A stretch of DNA of 64,000 nucleotides, taken from contig NW_006921532.1 of the NCBI RefSeq assembly GCF_000340215.1, positions 6,232,681 through 6,296,680 on the forward strand, in the 5' to 3' direction. The notes under the pieces are model-generated. The model did not search any database. It had not been told where the DNA came from and saw only the letters and a list, made by a program, of their open reading frames with translations. This stretch comes from Pseudocercospora fijiensis CIRAD86 (lineage: Eukaryota > Ascomycota > Dothideomycetes > Mycosphaerellales > Mycosphaerellaceae). Both the position numbers and the translations under genes were made by a program. Below, one piece after another: positions 45,962-58,710 of the stretch. Numbering within the stretch: the first letter of the stretch is position 1; the number at the start of each line of letters is the position of its first letter.

Positions 45962-46798
45962 TTAAGTCCGCTCTACTACTACGACGACTTCTATACGAGC
46001 TTGCTTACTGTCTATTTTCCGTATATAACCGCTTGCAATCTCGCTAACACTCTCGTAATATATGTCTCGAATATACTACGTCGGAAACGTAGGAGAATTA
46101 GAATGCAACAATTCCGCTAGGAACTCGAAGAGTTGCTAGAGCTATACTTCGCTTATACTTCTCCTAAGTTCTTCCGCTTTCTAAGACACTTCCGGGGTAA
46201 AGTCGTATTCCTACTAGTAGCTAGCATCCTTAGTAGAGATAGTCTCTTAATATTCTAGGGCGCCCTCTTCCTATTCGTACTCCGTAGATAGAGGTCGACT
46301 ATACGATTTCGAAGCCCGCCCGCTATCTTCGAATTCTAGTAATACTACTCTCTTCCGGTTATAGTTTATATAGCTAGTATAGCTCCTAGGATCTCCTCTA
46401 TAAGCGCAATTACTATATAGTAGCTTTAGCGCTAGGTTATAGGAATAACGGCACCCTTCGAAATAACTACGGTTAGATTCGTAAGTTCTATATTTCGAAG
46501 GAAAGGGACAGTTTAGTATAGCGCAACTTCTAGCGTCTATACCGAGGATATAGACTAGCGCCGCTCGCCTCGCTCTCTTATCGGTACCCTTCTACGTTAC
46601 GCCTTCTCCTAGTATACGTATATAGCCCTCTCGAAATACTAGATCTCGCCCTTTACTGCTTACGATTTTCTTTGCTAGCGCGTAGTCCGTAGTTCTAGTT
46701 TCCTAAATTTCACCTTTTTAATATACTTCTACTACTGCTTATACGAACTGTTGCGCGTAATCCTTTCCTACTTTAGGTATAATATTAAGGCTCGATAT
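45962..46798 (-). pseudogene. Helitron second gene, 278 residues, unrecognised, copy 2
   Basis: The frame is 279 codons, from ATA at 46798 (ATG in copy 1) to TAA at 45964-45962, with only RIP-type internal stops. It reads SSLNIIPKVGKDYAQQF, then a Lys/Arg-rich part, then a Cys-containing middle (RSCAILNCPFPSKY, FEGCRY, LLYSNCAYRGDPRS). An acidic Glu/Gln-rich C-terminal half follows (QKAEELRRSISEV). Equal length in both copies and unbroken phase support a real gene. It is 222 bp downstream of RepHel on the same strand. The product is unknown; a zinc-binding module is possible but not shown. Confidence 0.6.
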
Positions 46799-47020
46799 TG
46801 TATTAGCGCTAGGAATATAGTAGAGAACCCGAAGAGAAAGGAGGATAACTAAGAGAACTACCGGGAACTTAGCTTATATAGATAGGGGATAAGCGGCTAA
46901 ATAACAAGGTTCTTAGTGCCTCGGAGAAGTAGTAATACGCTAACCGTATTTAGGTAGCTGTACTCTATACCTAAAGAGAAAAAAATGCTAGTACGGATAG
47001 AGAAGTTTTGTATATATATA

Positions 47021-50000
47021 TTATAGAGAATAACTACTAATCGCAGCCTAAAGGTCTTCTATATCGAAGTCGAGATCTACGTCTTAAAGTATACTTAGGA
47101 TCTTAGTTTCTTGTTTATATACGATAACCGGAGCCTTTGCCTTAGCAATGTCGCCTAGCCTTAGAGTGCGAGGTAGCGTTAGAGCGTATAGTATCGAGGT
47201 CGGAGTAGAGACTTAAGTACGGGATATAGGCTTCGAGAGTAATACGGGTTATCCGGGTAGTCGCTTCCTAGAGAACGAAGGACCTAGAATAGGCGTAGTG
47301 TCCTTAGAAATCTGTTAGATTGTACGCGCCGTAGATACGGAACGAGGTATCGGTATAGGTACTAGCGTAGGTAGTGTCGACGAGGCCTTAGTTAGATCTG
47401 CCCGCGCAATCTCCTTCGAAGGTGTTATTTTGCCCGTAACTTGTGTTATCTATTAGGCGTTACTAGGACCTAGGGCTAAGTTCTAGAAGTAGACTAAGGA
47501 GTCGTCTAGTTAGTATCTAGGAAGTTCTACGAATAACGGTCGGCGCGAAGTTTTCGCTAGTACTATAGTTAGCGCAGTTTCTCGCTAGCTTAGCTATCGT
47601 CCGACTCTAGTATCGACTAACGTCCTATCTTCGTCGTTACCTAGTACGAATGCCCTAGGACCCCTTTCTACCCTACGCGGAAGGCTGCTATCGCTACCTA
47701 CTTCGCGGTCTAGACCCGCAAAGTTTCGAGTATACTAGTTAGGCTCGTCTTCGGGTTCTATAGCGTCTCGAGTAGAACCGGTAGGCGGTTTAGCGATTTC
47801 GGGAACGTGCGCTCGAGGTACGTAGTTAAGTATACCCTACGGGCGTCGCGGTTACTACGCTAGTCCGGCAGAGCTAGTAGGTATAGCGTATATCGCTCCG
47901 CGTAAAAGGACGTTCGAGGTTATACCTATAAATAGATTTCTATCCTTGAAAATGAAGTCGTAGAGACGCTTAGGCAGATATAATAGAGCCGAGCGAAACG
48001 CCTTATTTAGGGAGTCGCCGCCCTACGTTAAAGTATACTTTCCGTTAATAAGTACGCGGAGGTTATATACGTCCGTAACGCGTAAGAATGCTACGAAGAG
48101 TTAGCCGTAGCTAAATACGGGCCGTCGAAGGTCGATACCGATATATACTAGGGATTAACCCTAAGATTTGTTTATCGTTATTACGAAATAAAGTCGAAGC
48201 GGAAGTTGATATCGCTTAAGAGTAAACGGTAGGCCTTTATTCGAATGTATCTAGATTCGCGGTATCTAGTATACTTCCTAATTATCGTCGTCTAGTAGTT
48301 TCCGAACTTTAACCCCGAACTAGAGTGTTTTTACGACGACAACCCGCGTTCCGTTTACGAGTCCTACGGTCTTATAGATGTTCCGTATAATTATTATTAG
48401 TATACCTACCCGGATCCGTAGGTAAGGAATCTAGAGCTCGGTATTCTAGATAGATTTTAAAAGGCTTAAGATTTCCGGAGGCTAGTCTTTATCGCTAGGC
48501 AACTTCTCTATCTTATCCTCGTAGCGATATTCGCGAATTGTACCGTACGGTAGGTCGTCTACGATACGTTCGTTAATCTCGTAGGCGGTATCGTTCGTTA
48601 TATAAAGGATAGCTCGAGAACGATAGAATACTAGGTCGTGCTTAGCGTTAACAATACCCTATCTTAGAAAGACGAAATCGATAAGCTCGCTAAGGTCCTA
48701 GACTCTTCCGACGTATATTAGTAGCTTAATAAATCGATCGAATACGTCGTCGTATATAATGCGGAGGGTCTAGCGGTAGAAGTCGACGTTCCGCGGATTG
48801 CTATTTACAAGCCGTATATTTTACTAGAGATAGAGCACCTTAATCTTGTTCTAGATTAGGAAGGCTTTAAATATAATCGCTATTACGTCTACTTCCTTCG
48901 AAGACTTCTTATACTTAGGAAGCACTAGAAGAGTCTATACCTAGTCGCCGCCGAATACGACGGGGACTCCCGCGAAGAATAGTTCGTTACCCTAGCCGTT
49001 ACTACCTAATCGTAACTTATAAAAGAGTCGATATATAGCTATAATATCGCGTCTATTCTATATCGCGGCTTCGTCCTAAATGACTAGATAAGTCTTTCGG
49101 ATTAGCTTAGCGTCTATTATATCTTACGTAATAGGACAGTCCTACTACCCGGTATTGCTTAAAGGAAGTTTAAATCGGGAGTGCGCTATACGACTACTAG
49201 GAAGCAGCTATACGGCGATATCCGAAGACGCGATATATAGCACGATAAGGCTACGTGCTCTATAGGTCGCTGCGAGTATACGGTATAGGAACGTCTTCCC
49301 GTAGCCTCCCGGACCTTAGATAAAAAAGTGCGCCGTTAACGGATTCTAGTCGATGTCGTTCGTAATATCGGTAAAGGCTCGCCTCTGCCCGTTATTAAGA
49401 AGGTAGGCGTTTTATTGTACGTAGAGTTTGTTCCCGTCTTCGTTTCCTATATCGACTAGCGCTTCTTCTTAAGCGATAGCGTTATTGCTACTACGTATTT
49501 TCGCCTACGAAGGATCGGGACTCGGTAGTCTATAGCCCGATACCTTGTATCTGTTAGCAACTAATTCGGTATACAGCTACTACTTACTATAACTTTTAAT
49601 AGTAGCATTTATCTCCTTATACCTTCCTACGTAGCCTCCGCGCCGCAGTTCGATATATAGATCTTTATATATATCCCTCTATAGAAGACTCTACTATCGC
49701 GCAGAGTCGGCTCCGGATATCGCATCTGTTAGGATAAGTAGCACGAATATAAGACGCAATTATCGGGAGGTATATATCTTCTCGGCCTCCCGGAACGTAT
49801 CGAGCTATTTATTTTCCGATCTTATAAGACTAGATACAATTGCCGCCGCTCGAAAGCTCTTATATATAGTGCCGCTATATGTCCTTAAGTCGCGGAAACA
49901 TTTAGTACCCCGAACGATATAGAGCAATTTAATTAAGTATAGCATCTCGCCTTTAGGACGTAGGGGCGGGTTAAGACGCGCGATAGAGTGTACTACGCGC

Positions 50001-53000
50001 TTAGAACGTTTCTTCTACGCTTTGTTATATAGCGTATAGTGTTTTAGAAACTTAAGATACGTTAAGCGCCGGCAAGACACGTCGTTGTCTAGTAGCAACG
50101 CGTTGTACCGAAACTACGTAACGAGCGTAGTACGTTGTCGTCTATCGCCGCGTAGGTCCGCTATCGTCGCGTTATAGTTAAATACAATATTACCCCTAGG
50201 GCGCGGTAGGTAGACGTCTAGTCGAATAACCGCGGGCTATTCTTTATAGCGCTTACCTCCTTAGATATTGTATATCGCTATCGTAGGACTAATGTATCGT
50301 ATATTAACGTAGTTTAGCGATCTTATTACTAGGAATCTCGAGGCGGGCAGTCGTACGGTCGGCGCCCTTATAGACGTACTTATTAATATATTTAATCGCC
50401 TATAATAAGCGGACCTGCTCGACGTTAATATAGGCGTTAAACCGCTTTAGCAGGTATAGATTATACAGCATAATGTAACGATTGTCGAAGAGGAACGCGC
50501 GATTCCTCCTCTTATTCTATGTCCTCCCGTTACGACGTCTACGATATTTCGGAAACGCGATGTTAGTTACTACCGTCTCGTCCGAGAACTCTATAGGGAA
50601 TCCCTTAGAATACGTCCCTTCGGAGTGTCGAGGTAACTGTATATACGGAACGTATAGAAAGCCCGCGCTATAAGGTCTATAATATATATGTTTCTTAACT
50701 AAGTTCGTTACGCTACTATCCGGGTCCTCGGCTAGGCTCGGAAGCTTAGCGCGGATAAAGTTATCGATCTTAGATATAGTATCTAGCACTTAATAGGGCG
50801 CGATCTATAGTAAGAGGTAAAGGTAAGAGAGGCTATACTTCTAGTATTCGACCGTCTAATATCTCGCGATATAGCGACCGAATACGTTCCTATAGCAGAC
50901 CTCGTACAAAAACTCCCTAGCTTTCTAAATAAAGACCCTTATCGTAATGTCCGGGCGGTCTATTACGTCCTAATAGTCGAACAAATAACGCTTAATCTCC
51001 GGCTAGTTAGGGTTAGCCGTAAACGTAATAAAGTACGTAGGGACGCCGAAGTAGCCGACGATAGCTATAGAATCTCGGTAGTACTATAAAATCTACCGAT
51101 CGCCGCCGACGTACGAGGACGGGAGAACTATTCGTAGAGCTTATAGGATGCTATCGGATAATAGAGCCCCGTTCGTAGGGACGACTAAACAGTTCCGCTA
51201 TAGCAAACCGTAACGTACGCTTCCCTCGCATTCCTTATACTATACCTTAGTTCGAAGAACATCGTAACGTAGGTCTTCGCTAATCTATCGAGACAACTCT
51301 TATTAGATGTCGTATTTATTCTTATTGCCTAACAGTACGCGCGTGCTACGCTGTTTTGGTTGTTTTAAGTCGTACGTATCCGCCTATACTTCTTTCTAAT
51401 AGTTGCCTAGGAAAAGTAGGTCGTTTAAGTCTACTACGGTATATACGTCGACGTACAATTGTTATAGGAGCCGGCGACCGTAGAAGATAGTAGGAAATTA
51501 GTTTAGTCGATAGTGCAAAATGTACCTAAAGTAATCCCTAAGCGTAACGTGCCTCCTACTACGCGTACGAAACTAGTTCTCCTACGAAAACCTAGGAGTT
51601 CTAGCCGCCTAGAGGAGGACGTAATGTATAGGGAAGTAGTATAGATAGTAGCGATTTATACGATATAGAGTAGTAGACACCTCTCCCGTACTTAACCGCT
51701 CTACTACTACAAAATCCCTTATTCCGCTAATAGCTTCCGGATCGTAATCCGGATAGAGGGCGGCTACTTCGTTTACGACCGGCTTGTTATATCGACGCGC
51801 GTCCTATATACCTTCGTAGACTAAACTAAGGTCTATAGCCTTAAGAACGAGGCGCCTAGGTCCTTAGGAGGATATAAACATTTCCCGAGCCGCGACGAAC
51901 TTATAATATAGCGCGTTATATTGCGTAATTATCTTATGCAACGCGATTATAGTACCGTAGTCTAGCTGCGGCGATAGTATAGATTTCTAGTTCCGGCTAG
52001 TATATCTACGATCGCCGGATTTCTATATACGCCTCTTAGTAGTATATACGGGGTCGTAAAAGTATAGCTACGCGTATTAGGGATCTTCCGTCGGAGCGAA
52101 GAGACCGCTGCCTAAATAATACGCTTCCCCGTAGATCTAGAACGAACTGTACCCTAATACCCGTATATTACGCTTAGCTATAAACGAAGTTATTACGAGG
52201 CGGTAATTATAGGCTCGAATATTCTCCTAGAACGTTCTTACTTCTATATCCTTAGATAGGTCTATAGTAAGCAGTCGCCGTAGTAACGGAGGTAGTTTAG
52301 GGATCGGAAATATACCTTTTACCGCGCCGCTACTGCAATATATTATAAATACTATCCCGTTCTTGTCCGTAGAAGAAGACGGTTTGCTATCTACTCGGAC
52401 GTTCGATACTTTACAGATCTAATACTTAGCTTAACAGTATTAGCAGGTATACACTATATCGCTAATATTAAGTATTACTGCCTCGTATAGCATCGAGACA
52501 TACGCCTTAGGAAGAGTAGACCTCTCTAGGCGTAAGAGGTCGGCGTTAGTAGCCTACGATCGACCTAGGCTATAGTACGCCTCGGCGACCGCCGTAGGGA
52601 GGGTATTATAATCGTTTAGACGTTTAAAAGATATCCGCCCTAGAGAAGGCTAACTAGCTCGCACCTAAGGACTAGAACCGCTAGCTCTAGCCCTACTAGC
52701 AGGGGCAGTAGTAGTGTCCGTCGGTATTGCTCTAGGGGTAAAAGGAAGGCTCGGTAGAAGTAGCGGTTAGATAGGCCCTAGCGACGGAGCTCTAGGCGCG
52801 ATAGAGCTACTATTCTTAATTAAACTCGTAGAGTTAGCGTTATAGGTAGGCTCCGTAAATTCAACGTCTATCGGTCTAGAAGGATTAAGAAGGTCGCCGA
52901 AGTCGTAGTAATTATCGAAAGCGTCTAGACCGTATTTATTAGGAACCTCTATATTCGGTAGCGTCGGACCTTGCCTCTCGGCGTCCTATATAACGGTGTC

Positions 53001-53246
53001 TCTAAGTAAGACAGACTAATCGTCCTAGTTATAGTCGCGACCTGTCGGACTTAGTAGAGTATAGATACTAGAAGCGCCGCTTACTAATATAGATATAGAA
53101 TCGGACCTGCGACTAACGCTCGGAATTGTAACGGTAGGTAAACTCTACGCCGAATGCGACAAAGGAGATAGTATTAGACGTAACGGGTCGACAGTATATA
53201 ACTCGTATATAGGCGGAGTATAGGGACGCTTAGTAGATAAAGATAT
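47021..53246 (-). pseudogene. RepHel (Rep endonuclease plus Pif1-type helicase) of Helitron copy 2, RIP-inactivated
   Basis: The gene spans about 2,074 codons from ATA at 53246 (ATG in copy 1) to TAA at 47023-47021. The N-terminal part has a C-x2-C motif near 52445 and a basic Ser/Pro-rich region. The Rep domain reads TFTANPNxPEIKRYL, then YQKYSLSYLYLLL around residue 808. Both HUH histidines (50825-50823 and 50819-50817) are Tyr. KGFPIEFSDETVV follows. The helicase has Walker A GPGGYGKTFLYRIL at residue about 1311, a YSRFKLP block, and the motif VI region with TITINKSQG-like ITINKS*G near 48175. One extra T near 50315, absent in copy 1, shifts the frame between Rep and helicase. The protein would nick, unwind and rejoin DNA in rolling-circle transposition. 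Confidence 0.87.
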
Positions 53247-53300
53247 AAGAAAGGGGGAACGATCGGATAGCGTTTTAGATAAAACACCTTGCGTATATAG

Positions 53301-56300
53301 CGATAATACGCTAGGGAGGTCGCGCGTCGTCCCTAACGCCTCTAATATATCGTTAACGATAGGACTTGCTCGACGTAACCTAGGTAATAGTCCGGTAGAT
53401 GCGTCGTCGTGCGCTAACTATAGATATATAGTATTAGAATCGTAGTTGCTACGGGCAGAAAGTTAGGCTTTCTATTAAAGTTAGGGAATGTTATCGCTCG
53501 AATGCTAACCTACGCGCTAATATACTACTAGAGTATAGACCCTATAGAATCGTCCGTTCTTCCTCTAGAAGTTAGATACTAGTTTAACGATCTAGTAGAA
53601 TTTGCATTAACGTAGTTCGACTACTAGTCTAGAAGCGGGACCGGTAACGGGAATACGGTTATATAGAAACGATAGCCTAGCGGAAGATTAGGAGATACCC
53701 GCTCTATACTTCGTCTCTTTATCTCTATACGATATCGTTTAGAATAGATTATCGTCTTATACGACGTTTATCCCCGTCGACATTTTAACTAGTAATAGGG
53801 AACTAGATCTCCGCTTCGGCTTCGGCTATCGTCGCGAACGCCGCAACTTAGATAGACTATTATCCGATATTAGGTTAATCGTAAAGTCAGGCGGTGCGAA
53901 AGAGCTAGGTATCGCTCGCTTCTTGCCTTTCCTACGCTCTCTATATCCGGTAGCGTAAGCATCGGGCGCTTAGATCTAGAAGAAGATAGAGTAGATAGAG
54001 AAGATATTTTAGGTAAGGAAGAGCTAAGCGAGTACGCCGTACTATAGAGTTCGAAGAATCGCGGCCTTTCGTACGAAAAGCGAGGTAATTACGACGCACT
54101 ATTAGTAGACCGACGACATCGAGGCGTCCTTATATACTACCTCTCGGAGATAGGGACAATTCTAAGAGCGAGCCGTTATTTTCTCGTAGAGATCGTCGAT
54201 AATATAAGCGTTAAGGTACGCCTCGGAAATTAGGATCCTAGAGCAGTATAAGGTATATAAATCGTAAAGAGTCGATATTAGGGATCTCAGTTAGGAGGGA
54301 CCGCGGCTATTAGCCTACCTACCTCTAATACTTACTAGTTCTAAGTTGTTTGTAGATAGAATAGCTAGATATTCGATATTACGAAAGAAGTCTAAGATCT
54401 AGGGAGGACGAATCGCGAAGAATCGATAGCGGAGACCCTAGTTAGGAGGGCCTATACGATTAGTACTTGCTTACGAATCGTAATAATTCGGAAATTAATA
54501 CTAGGAAGTCCCTTTAACGGAGCTAGTTAGATTATTAGAATCCGTAGATTAGAAGATTCCTAGATCCTAAGGTAGTATTAGCGGAGTATATAGATTAAAT
54601 AAAGGTTACCCGGAATACTACTCCTATACGAGCCCTCGAGATCTAGTTTAGACAAATTATCCCTAACTAGTTAATCAAATCTAGGGTATATAGTTTGCGA
54701 GAGTAGTAGGATACTCGCCGGCCGAGATTACGGAGGAGGACTAAGTACAAATAGTAGGTTCGTATAGGGTAGTTCGTATAGAGGGGCGAGAGAGAGCGAG
54801 AGTACTCGGTAGATAGGCGCCTCTTTAACCGATCCTAAGAAAGCTCTACGTTTACCGGCGTAATCTAATCTTACGTAGTATCGATCTCGCAATTTCTCGA
54901 CGCGGAAAGGCTATAGGCACCCTATAGAGCGCCTAAAGTTAGGAGACTAGTAGGATAGCTACTAGATTCCTTAGGCGTTAAGTAGATTGCTCTATACGGG
55001 TCCTACCGGGAGTACTATCCTCTAGTCGCCGATTATTAAAGAGAGATACGTATATAGCTAGGGGCTATTTAGAAAACTAGATCCTACTAGAGCTAGTAGT
55101 ATTAGTAACAGCCGATTAGAGGTATTAGGCGAGGACGCCTATAACTCGCCTTTAAGCGTCTAAGACATTAGCTCGCTAAACGATAGTCCGGTATGTCTAG
55201 AGACAGTGTCGTAGGCGGCGGATATAGAGGATTTTGATATAGAAGAAGGTAAAGAAGCTATAACGGTACCTACTACGCCTAAAGGAAGGCAGATCGCGGT
55301 TGAATATATAGACTAAGCGCTAGTTAAGACTATACATTCTAGGAGGGCAATTTCGGTATTAAAGGCCTAGATTAGCGACATAGTACGTATACGCTAGCTC
55401 GGATAGTGTGTTCTTCGGCTTGATTTCCCGTACTCGGCGCTCTTAAAGAGCGATATTCGTTCGGGTAGTATCGCGCAATTCTAAAGACCTTTATTTCGAA
55501 ACCCCCTAGTCCTAAGTACATTTCGAAGTAATACGCGCGCCGCGTATACGTAGCTGCCTGTTTGTTTATACACGTAACGCGATCTAGAAGTAATATATTA
55601 ACGCGATTATTAATACAAACTTAGAGCGCGATACGGACATTAACCGTTATTCTATCGACCGCCGCCCTTCTATATACTTCGCGTAGTCTAGTACGACTAT
55701 TTCCCCCTCGATTTCCTTCGCCGACACTATTATATTAGCGATTAGAACGCGCGCGATAGCGGACTAGGAGGACGTCGATTTTATAGCTATTTAGTAGTAG
55801 GAGCTAAACTTCGCCGCTAAGTCGCTCCGTAACGAGAATAACGGCGTTAAGCCGGAGACTAGCCCTATCTTCGATCGCCTAAGGGAGAACCGTAGAATAG
55901 GCCGGTAACCGGATATAGCGTACCGCGATAACCGCCGCTACGATATATACGCTAACGAGATCGTAATAGCGGTTAATAGAAGGATAAACGCGAAACTAGA
56001 TACTAAGTTTATAAGTATTAGCGCTGCGTATAGATGTCGAAACTAGAGCTAATAGTAACTAGACGTACTAGTACGAAATAGTAGACGGCGGCGTAGTCGA
56101 GCTTACCTTTTAGCCGAAGGACGATAGCTCTCCCTACCCCTTCGATCGTTATAACTTCTTAGAGGCGGATAGTAAGATTCCGGCCCTAAAGAGATTCGTA
56201 AGTTAGCCCGTCGGGAAGGATTGCCTATTTTTAATCTCGTACTAACCTCTATAGGCTCGGATAGGTATATTAGGGCGAGCTCCGTTTCCGGACTATCGCC

Positions 56301-56875
56301 GTAGAAGACTACCCTCTCGCTGAATACCCCCTCCCGCTTCTTATATATCCTATCCTCGACCCGCGGTCGCCTTCCTTCGAATTAGTAGGCAAGGTATAGC
56401 TATTCTATACCTTCGACCCGAAGTAGCTAAGCTATATCTCGACTAGCGGACCTAGTACTAATCTAACCCTACCTAGCAAACAGGCCCGCCCGTTCTATTT
56501 TCTAGTAGAAGGCACTTAAGGCTTCTAATATAATATTGCGTTCCGCTCCGTATAAGATAGGGAGAACAAGTATTAGCCCTAGATATTAGAGAAGGCGTAG
56601 AATAAGGCTAGCTTTAGATATACGGACTAGTAACCTAAGATATTATAGAAGTAGGGAGTTAGCGACGTATACCTAAAGGCTATTAACGAGCTAGAGTTTA
56701 GAGGTAATTAACGACCGTATCTAAAGATATCGCGATTCCGGTAGTACCTAAATCGGTAGAAATAAAATAAAAATAGTCCTACCCTTACCGTCGCCTATAT
56801 CTAACTATATATTTTACTCTCCTTTCCTATACTCGCTACCGCCGCGAAAATTATACCGACCGCGTACGCTACTAA
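53301..56875. other. Helitron copy 2, upstream (5') half, first part: coding-like but unidentified
   Basis: Collinear with 36730-40305. A one-base difference near 53930 (CTACGCTC here, CTCGCGCTC in copy 1) would break the best plus-strand frame in this copy. No family is recognised. Confidence 0.3.
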
Positions 56876-57150
56876 TCCTCTATTTACTCCCTACTCTTTC
56901 GGCGTCGCGAAATGCTAGTAAGACGTATCGATCCGCGCTATCCTAACGGCGAAAAGGGAGTCCCTCTTTTAAACCTCGCCCGCTCCTCGCGTCGTCTCTA
57001 CTAGTCCTCTATTTACTATCTACGCTTTCGTCGTCGCGAAATACTAGTAAGACGTATCGATCCGCGCTATCCTAATAGCGAAAAGGGAGTCCCTCTCCTA
57101 AACCTCGCCCGCTTCTCGCGTCGTCTCCGCTAATCCTCTATTTACTCTCT
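56876..57150. repeat. 129-bp tandem repeat, Helitron copy 2
   Basis: Units begin at 56876, 57005 and 57134, matching the array at 40306-40580. Confidence 0.8.
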
Positions 57151-57272
57151 ACCGATACTATATATACTTCTATAGCGAAGAAAGGCGAGGTCGGATAGGA
57201 GCGGCTTTCTAATACGTAACCGGAGCTAAGCGAGCGGGGACGCTTATAGCTACTACGTAAATAGAGACCTCT

Positions 57273-57478
57273 AGCTAATTAGGTAGTCCTAAAGGTTATA
57301 CCCTCGCTAGTTATTTAAAGCTAGCCCTAGTTAGCGAGATGCTAAACTATATTCGCTCGAATATATTAGCCGACCGTACCTTTAAGGATGCGGTAAAATT
57401 AGTATAAGGCGATCTACGATCTACTAGATCGTCCGGATAGGGGGTTTAATTCCCTTATTAGCTATACCTTTTTTTTTT
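57273..57478 (+). ncRNA. Pol III-type structured RNA unit 1, Helitron copy 2
   Basis: AGCTAAT (57273-57279) and ATTAGCT (57457-57463) form the closing stem. GGTTTAATTCCC precedes the right arm, and ten T (57469-57478) follow. The paired arms, B-box-like segment and T run are all conserved with copy 1, while the inner ACCGCAC hairpin has changed at RIP-type positions. Confidence 0.45.
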
Positions 57479-57512
57479 AATCTATATAATTATCTATATT
57501 CTATAACCCTCT

Positions 57513-57633
57513 AGCTAATTAGATCGGTTCTAGATAGTAAGAGTTATTCGCTCGTAGTCCTTATAGAGATACGGGGTAGCGACTAGCGAGGGTATAACTT
57601 TTAGTATTAGAGGTTCGAATCCTCTATTAGCTA
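57513..57633 (+). tRNA. tRNA-like gene with a possible intron (unit 2), Helitron copy 2
   Basis: It has the same 121-nt length and fold as 40942-41062: AGCTAAT/ATTAGCT acceptor, AGAGG-TTCGAAT-CCTCT T arm, TAAGA/TTTTA anticodon stem with one G-T pair, and TTTT at 57637-57640. The inferred anticodon TAT is unchanged. Confidence 0.45.
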
Positions 57634-57789
57634 TCCTTTTGCGCTCGCGTAAGGCGGCCGGCTATAGCCGCGAATTCTAGAGTTCCTATACGTGATTTTC
57701 CCCGTATCCGGGAGCTGCCGCGCTAAGCGGGAGCGCCCGCGTGTTTTAGGGATACTAGAACTTTATATATATAAAAAAAAACCCCTAGC

Positions 57790-58710
57790 CTCCTAAGGTG
57801 CGTGCTTTCTTATCTATACTAAGACGAGATAGAGACTAAAACTAAACGTATCGGTCTATCTAGGGCCTCTAACTTGTCCGGTACCGCCGTCTATTTAGAG
57901 AGCGTATTGTCTTTACGCGTAGTAAGAACGAGATATAGCTTTAAATATACCCTACGCGCCGCTACGCTATCGAAGACGTCGCGTAAGGGCAAATTACGGC
58001 CTAGAGACGATAACAAGTATAGAAAGTTTATAGACTAAAGAAGATAGATTACTCTACCTACGATATCGTACTTAGGCTCCTCCGCCTTCTTTCTAAGTTA
58101 CGATAGCGTCTGTCTCTAGGGCGCGAGTACCGTACTTATAGTAGTCCTAAGGAAACGTACTACTCTCCCGTTCCCGTATATATCTCTAGACGATAAAACT
58201 CTCTATTCCTACGCCCTATATCGAGGATTACTATCGCGTCGTCCGTATCGATTTAAGTATAACCGAAATTAGCCGCATTCTATACTAACTATAGCCTCCT
58301 TTTTATATCGAAGTCCCTTCCCGCCTCTACGTCGAAGAAGTTATAGTATTTAATATAGCTATTATCTCGTAGGAAGTCGAAGGGTTAGTTATATTATAGC
58401 AAAGCATCGATAGTGCTAGGAAGATAGATTTCCTCTAATAACCGTAGGTTGCACTTAACTAGGACCCTCTATACGAAGGTACTATCCGTTCGGCTTATTA
58501 TAGTAAGATACGCGTATAGAGGAACGACGACGAAGCGATCTATACCGAACGGCTATATAGTAGCAAGCTTTATCTACGCGAATTCGATTTAGAACCGGTT
58601 AGTAAAAGCGCTATATTCTTAGGGTGCGCGATAGATATACCTAGCGATAATGCCGAGGAAATAGCGAGTTAGACTTTTAGAGGTATAGTCTTAGCTCGAA
58701 CTCGTCGAGT
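57790..58710 (-). pseudogene. Unidentified coding-like frame on the minus strand, Helitron copy 2
   Basis: This is the equivalent of 41230-42150, with the same frame open apart from RIP-type stops. It has FFDVEAGRDFDIKRRLQLV and the following Asn-Phe-Gly-Tyr-Thr segment. Substitutions against copy 1 are mostly transitions. Family unknown. Confidence 0.3.

Noticed and set aside
50482..50673. 63-codon plus-strand frame, also at 16097-16288
   Set aside because: Antisense shadow of the Rep domain, whose KGFPIEFSDETVV signature is on the minus strand.
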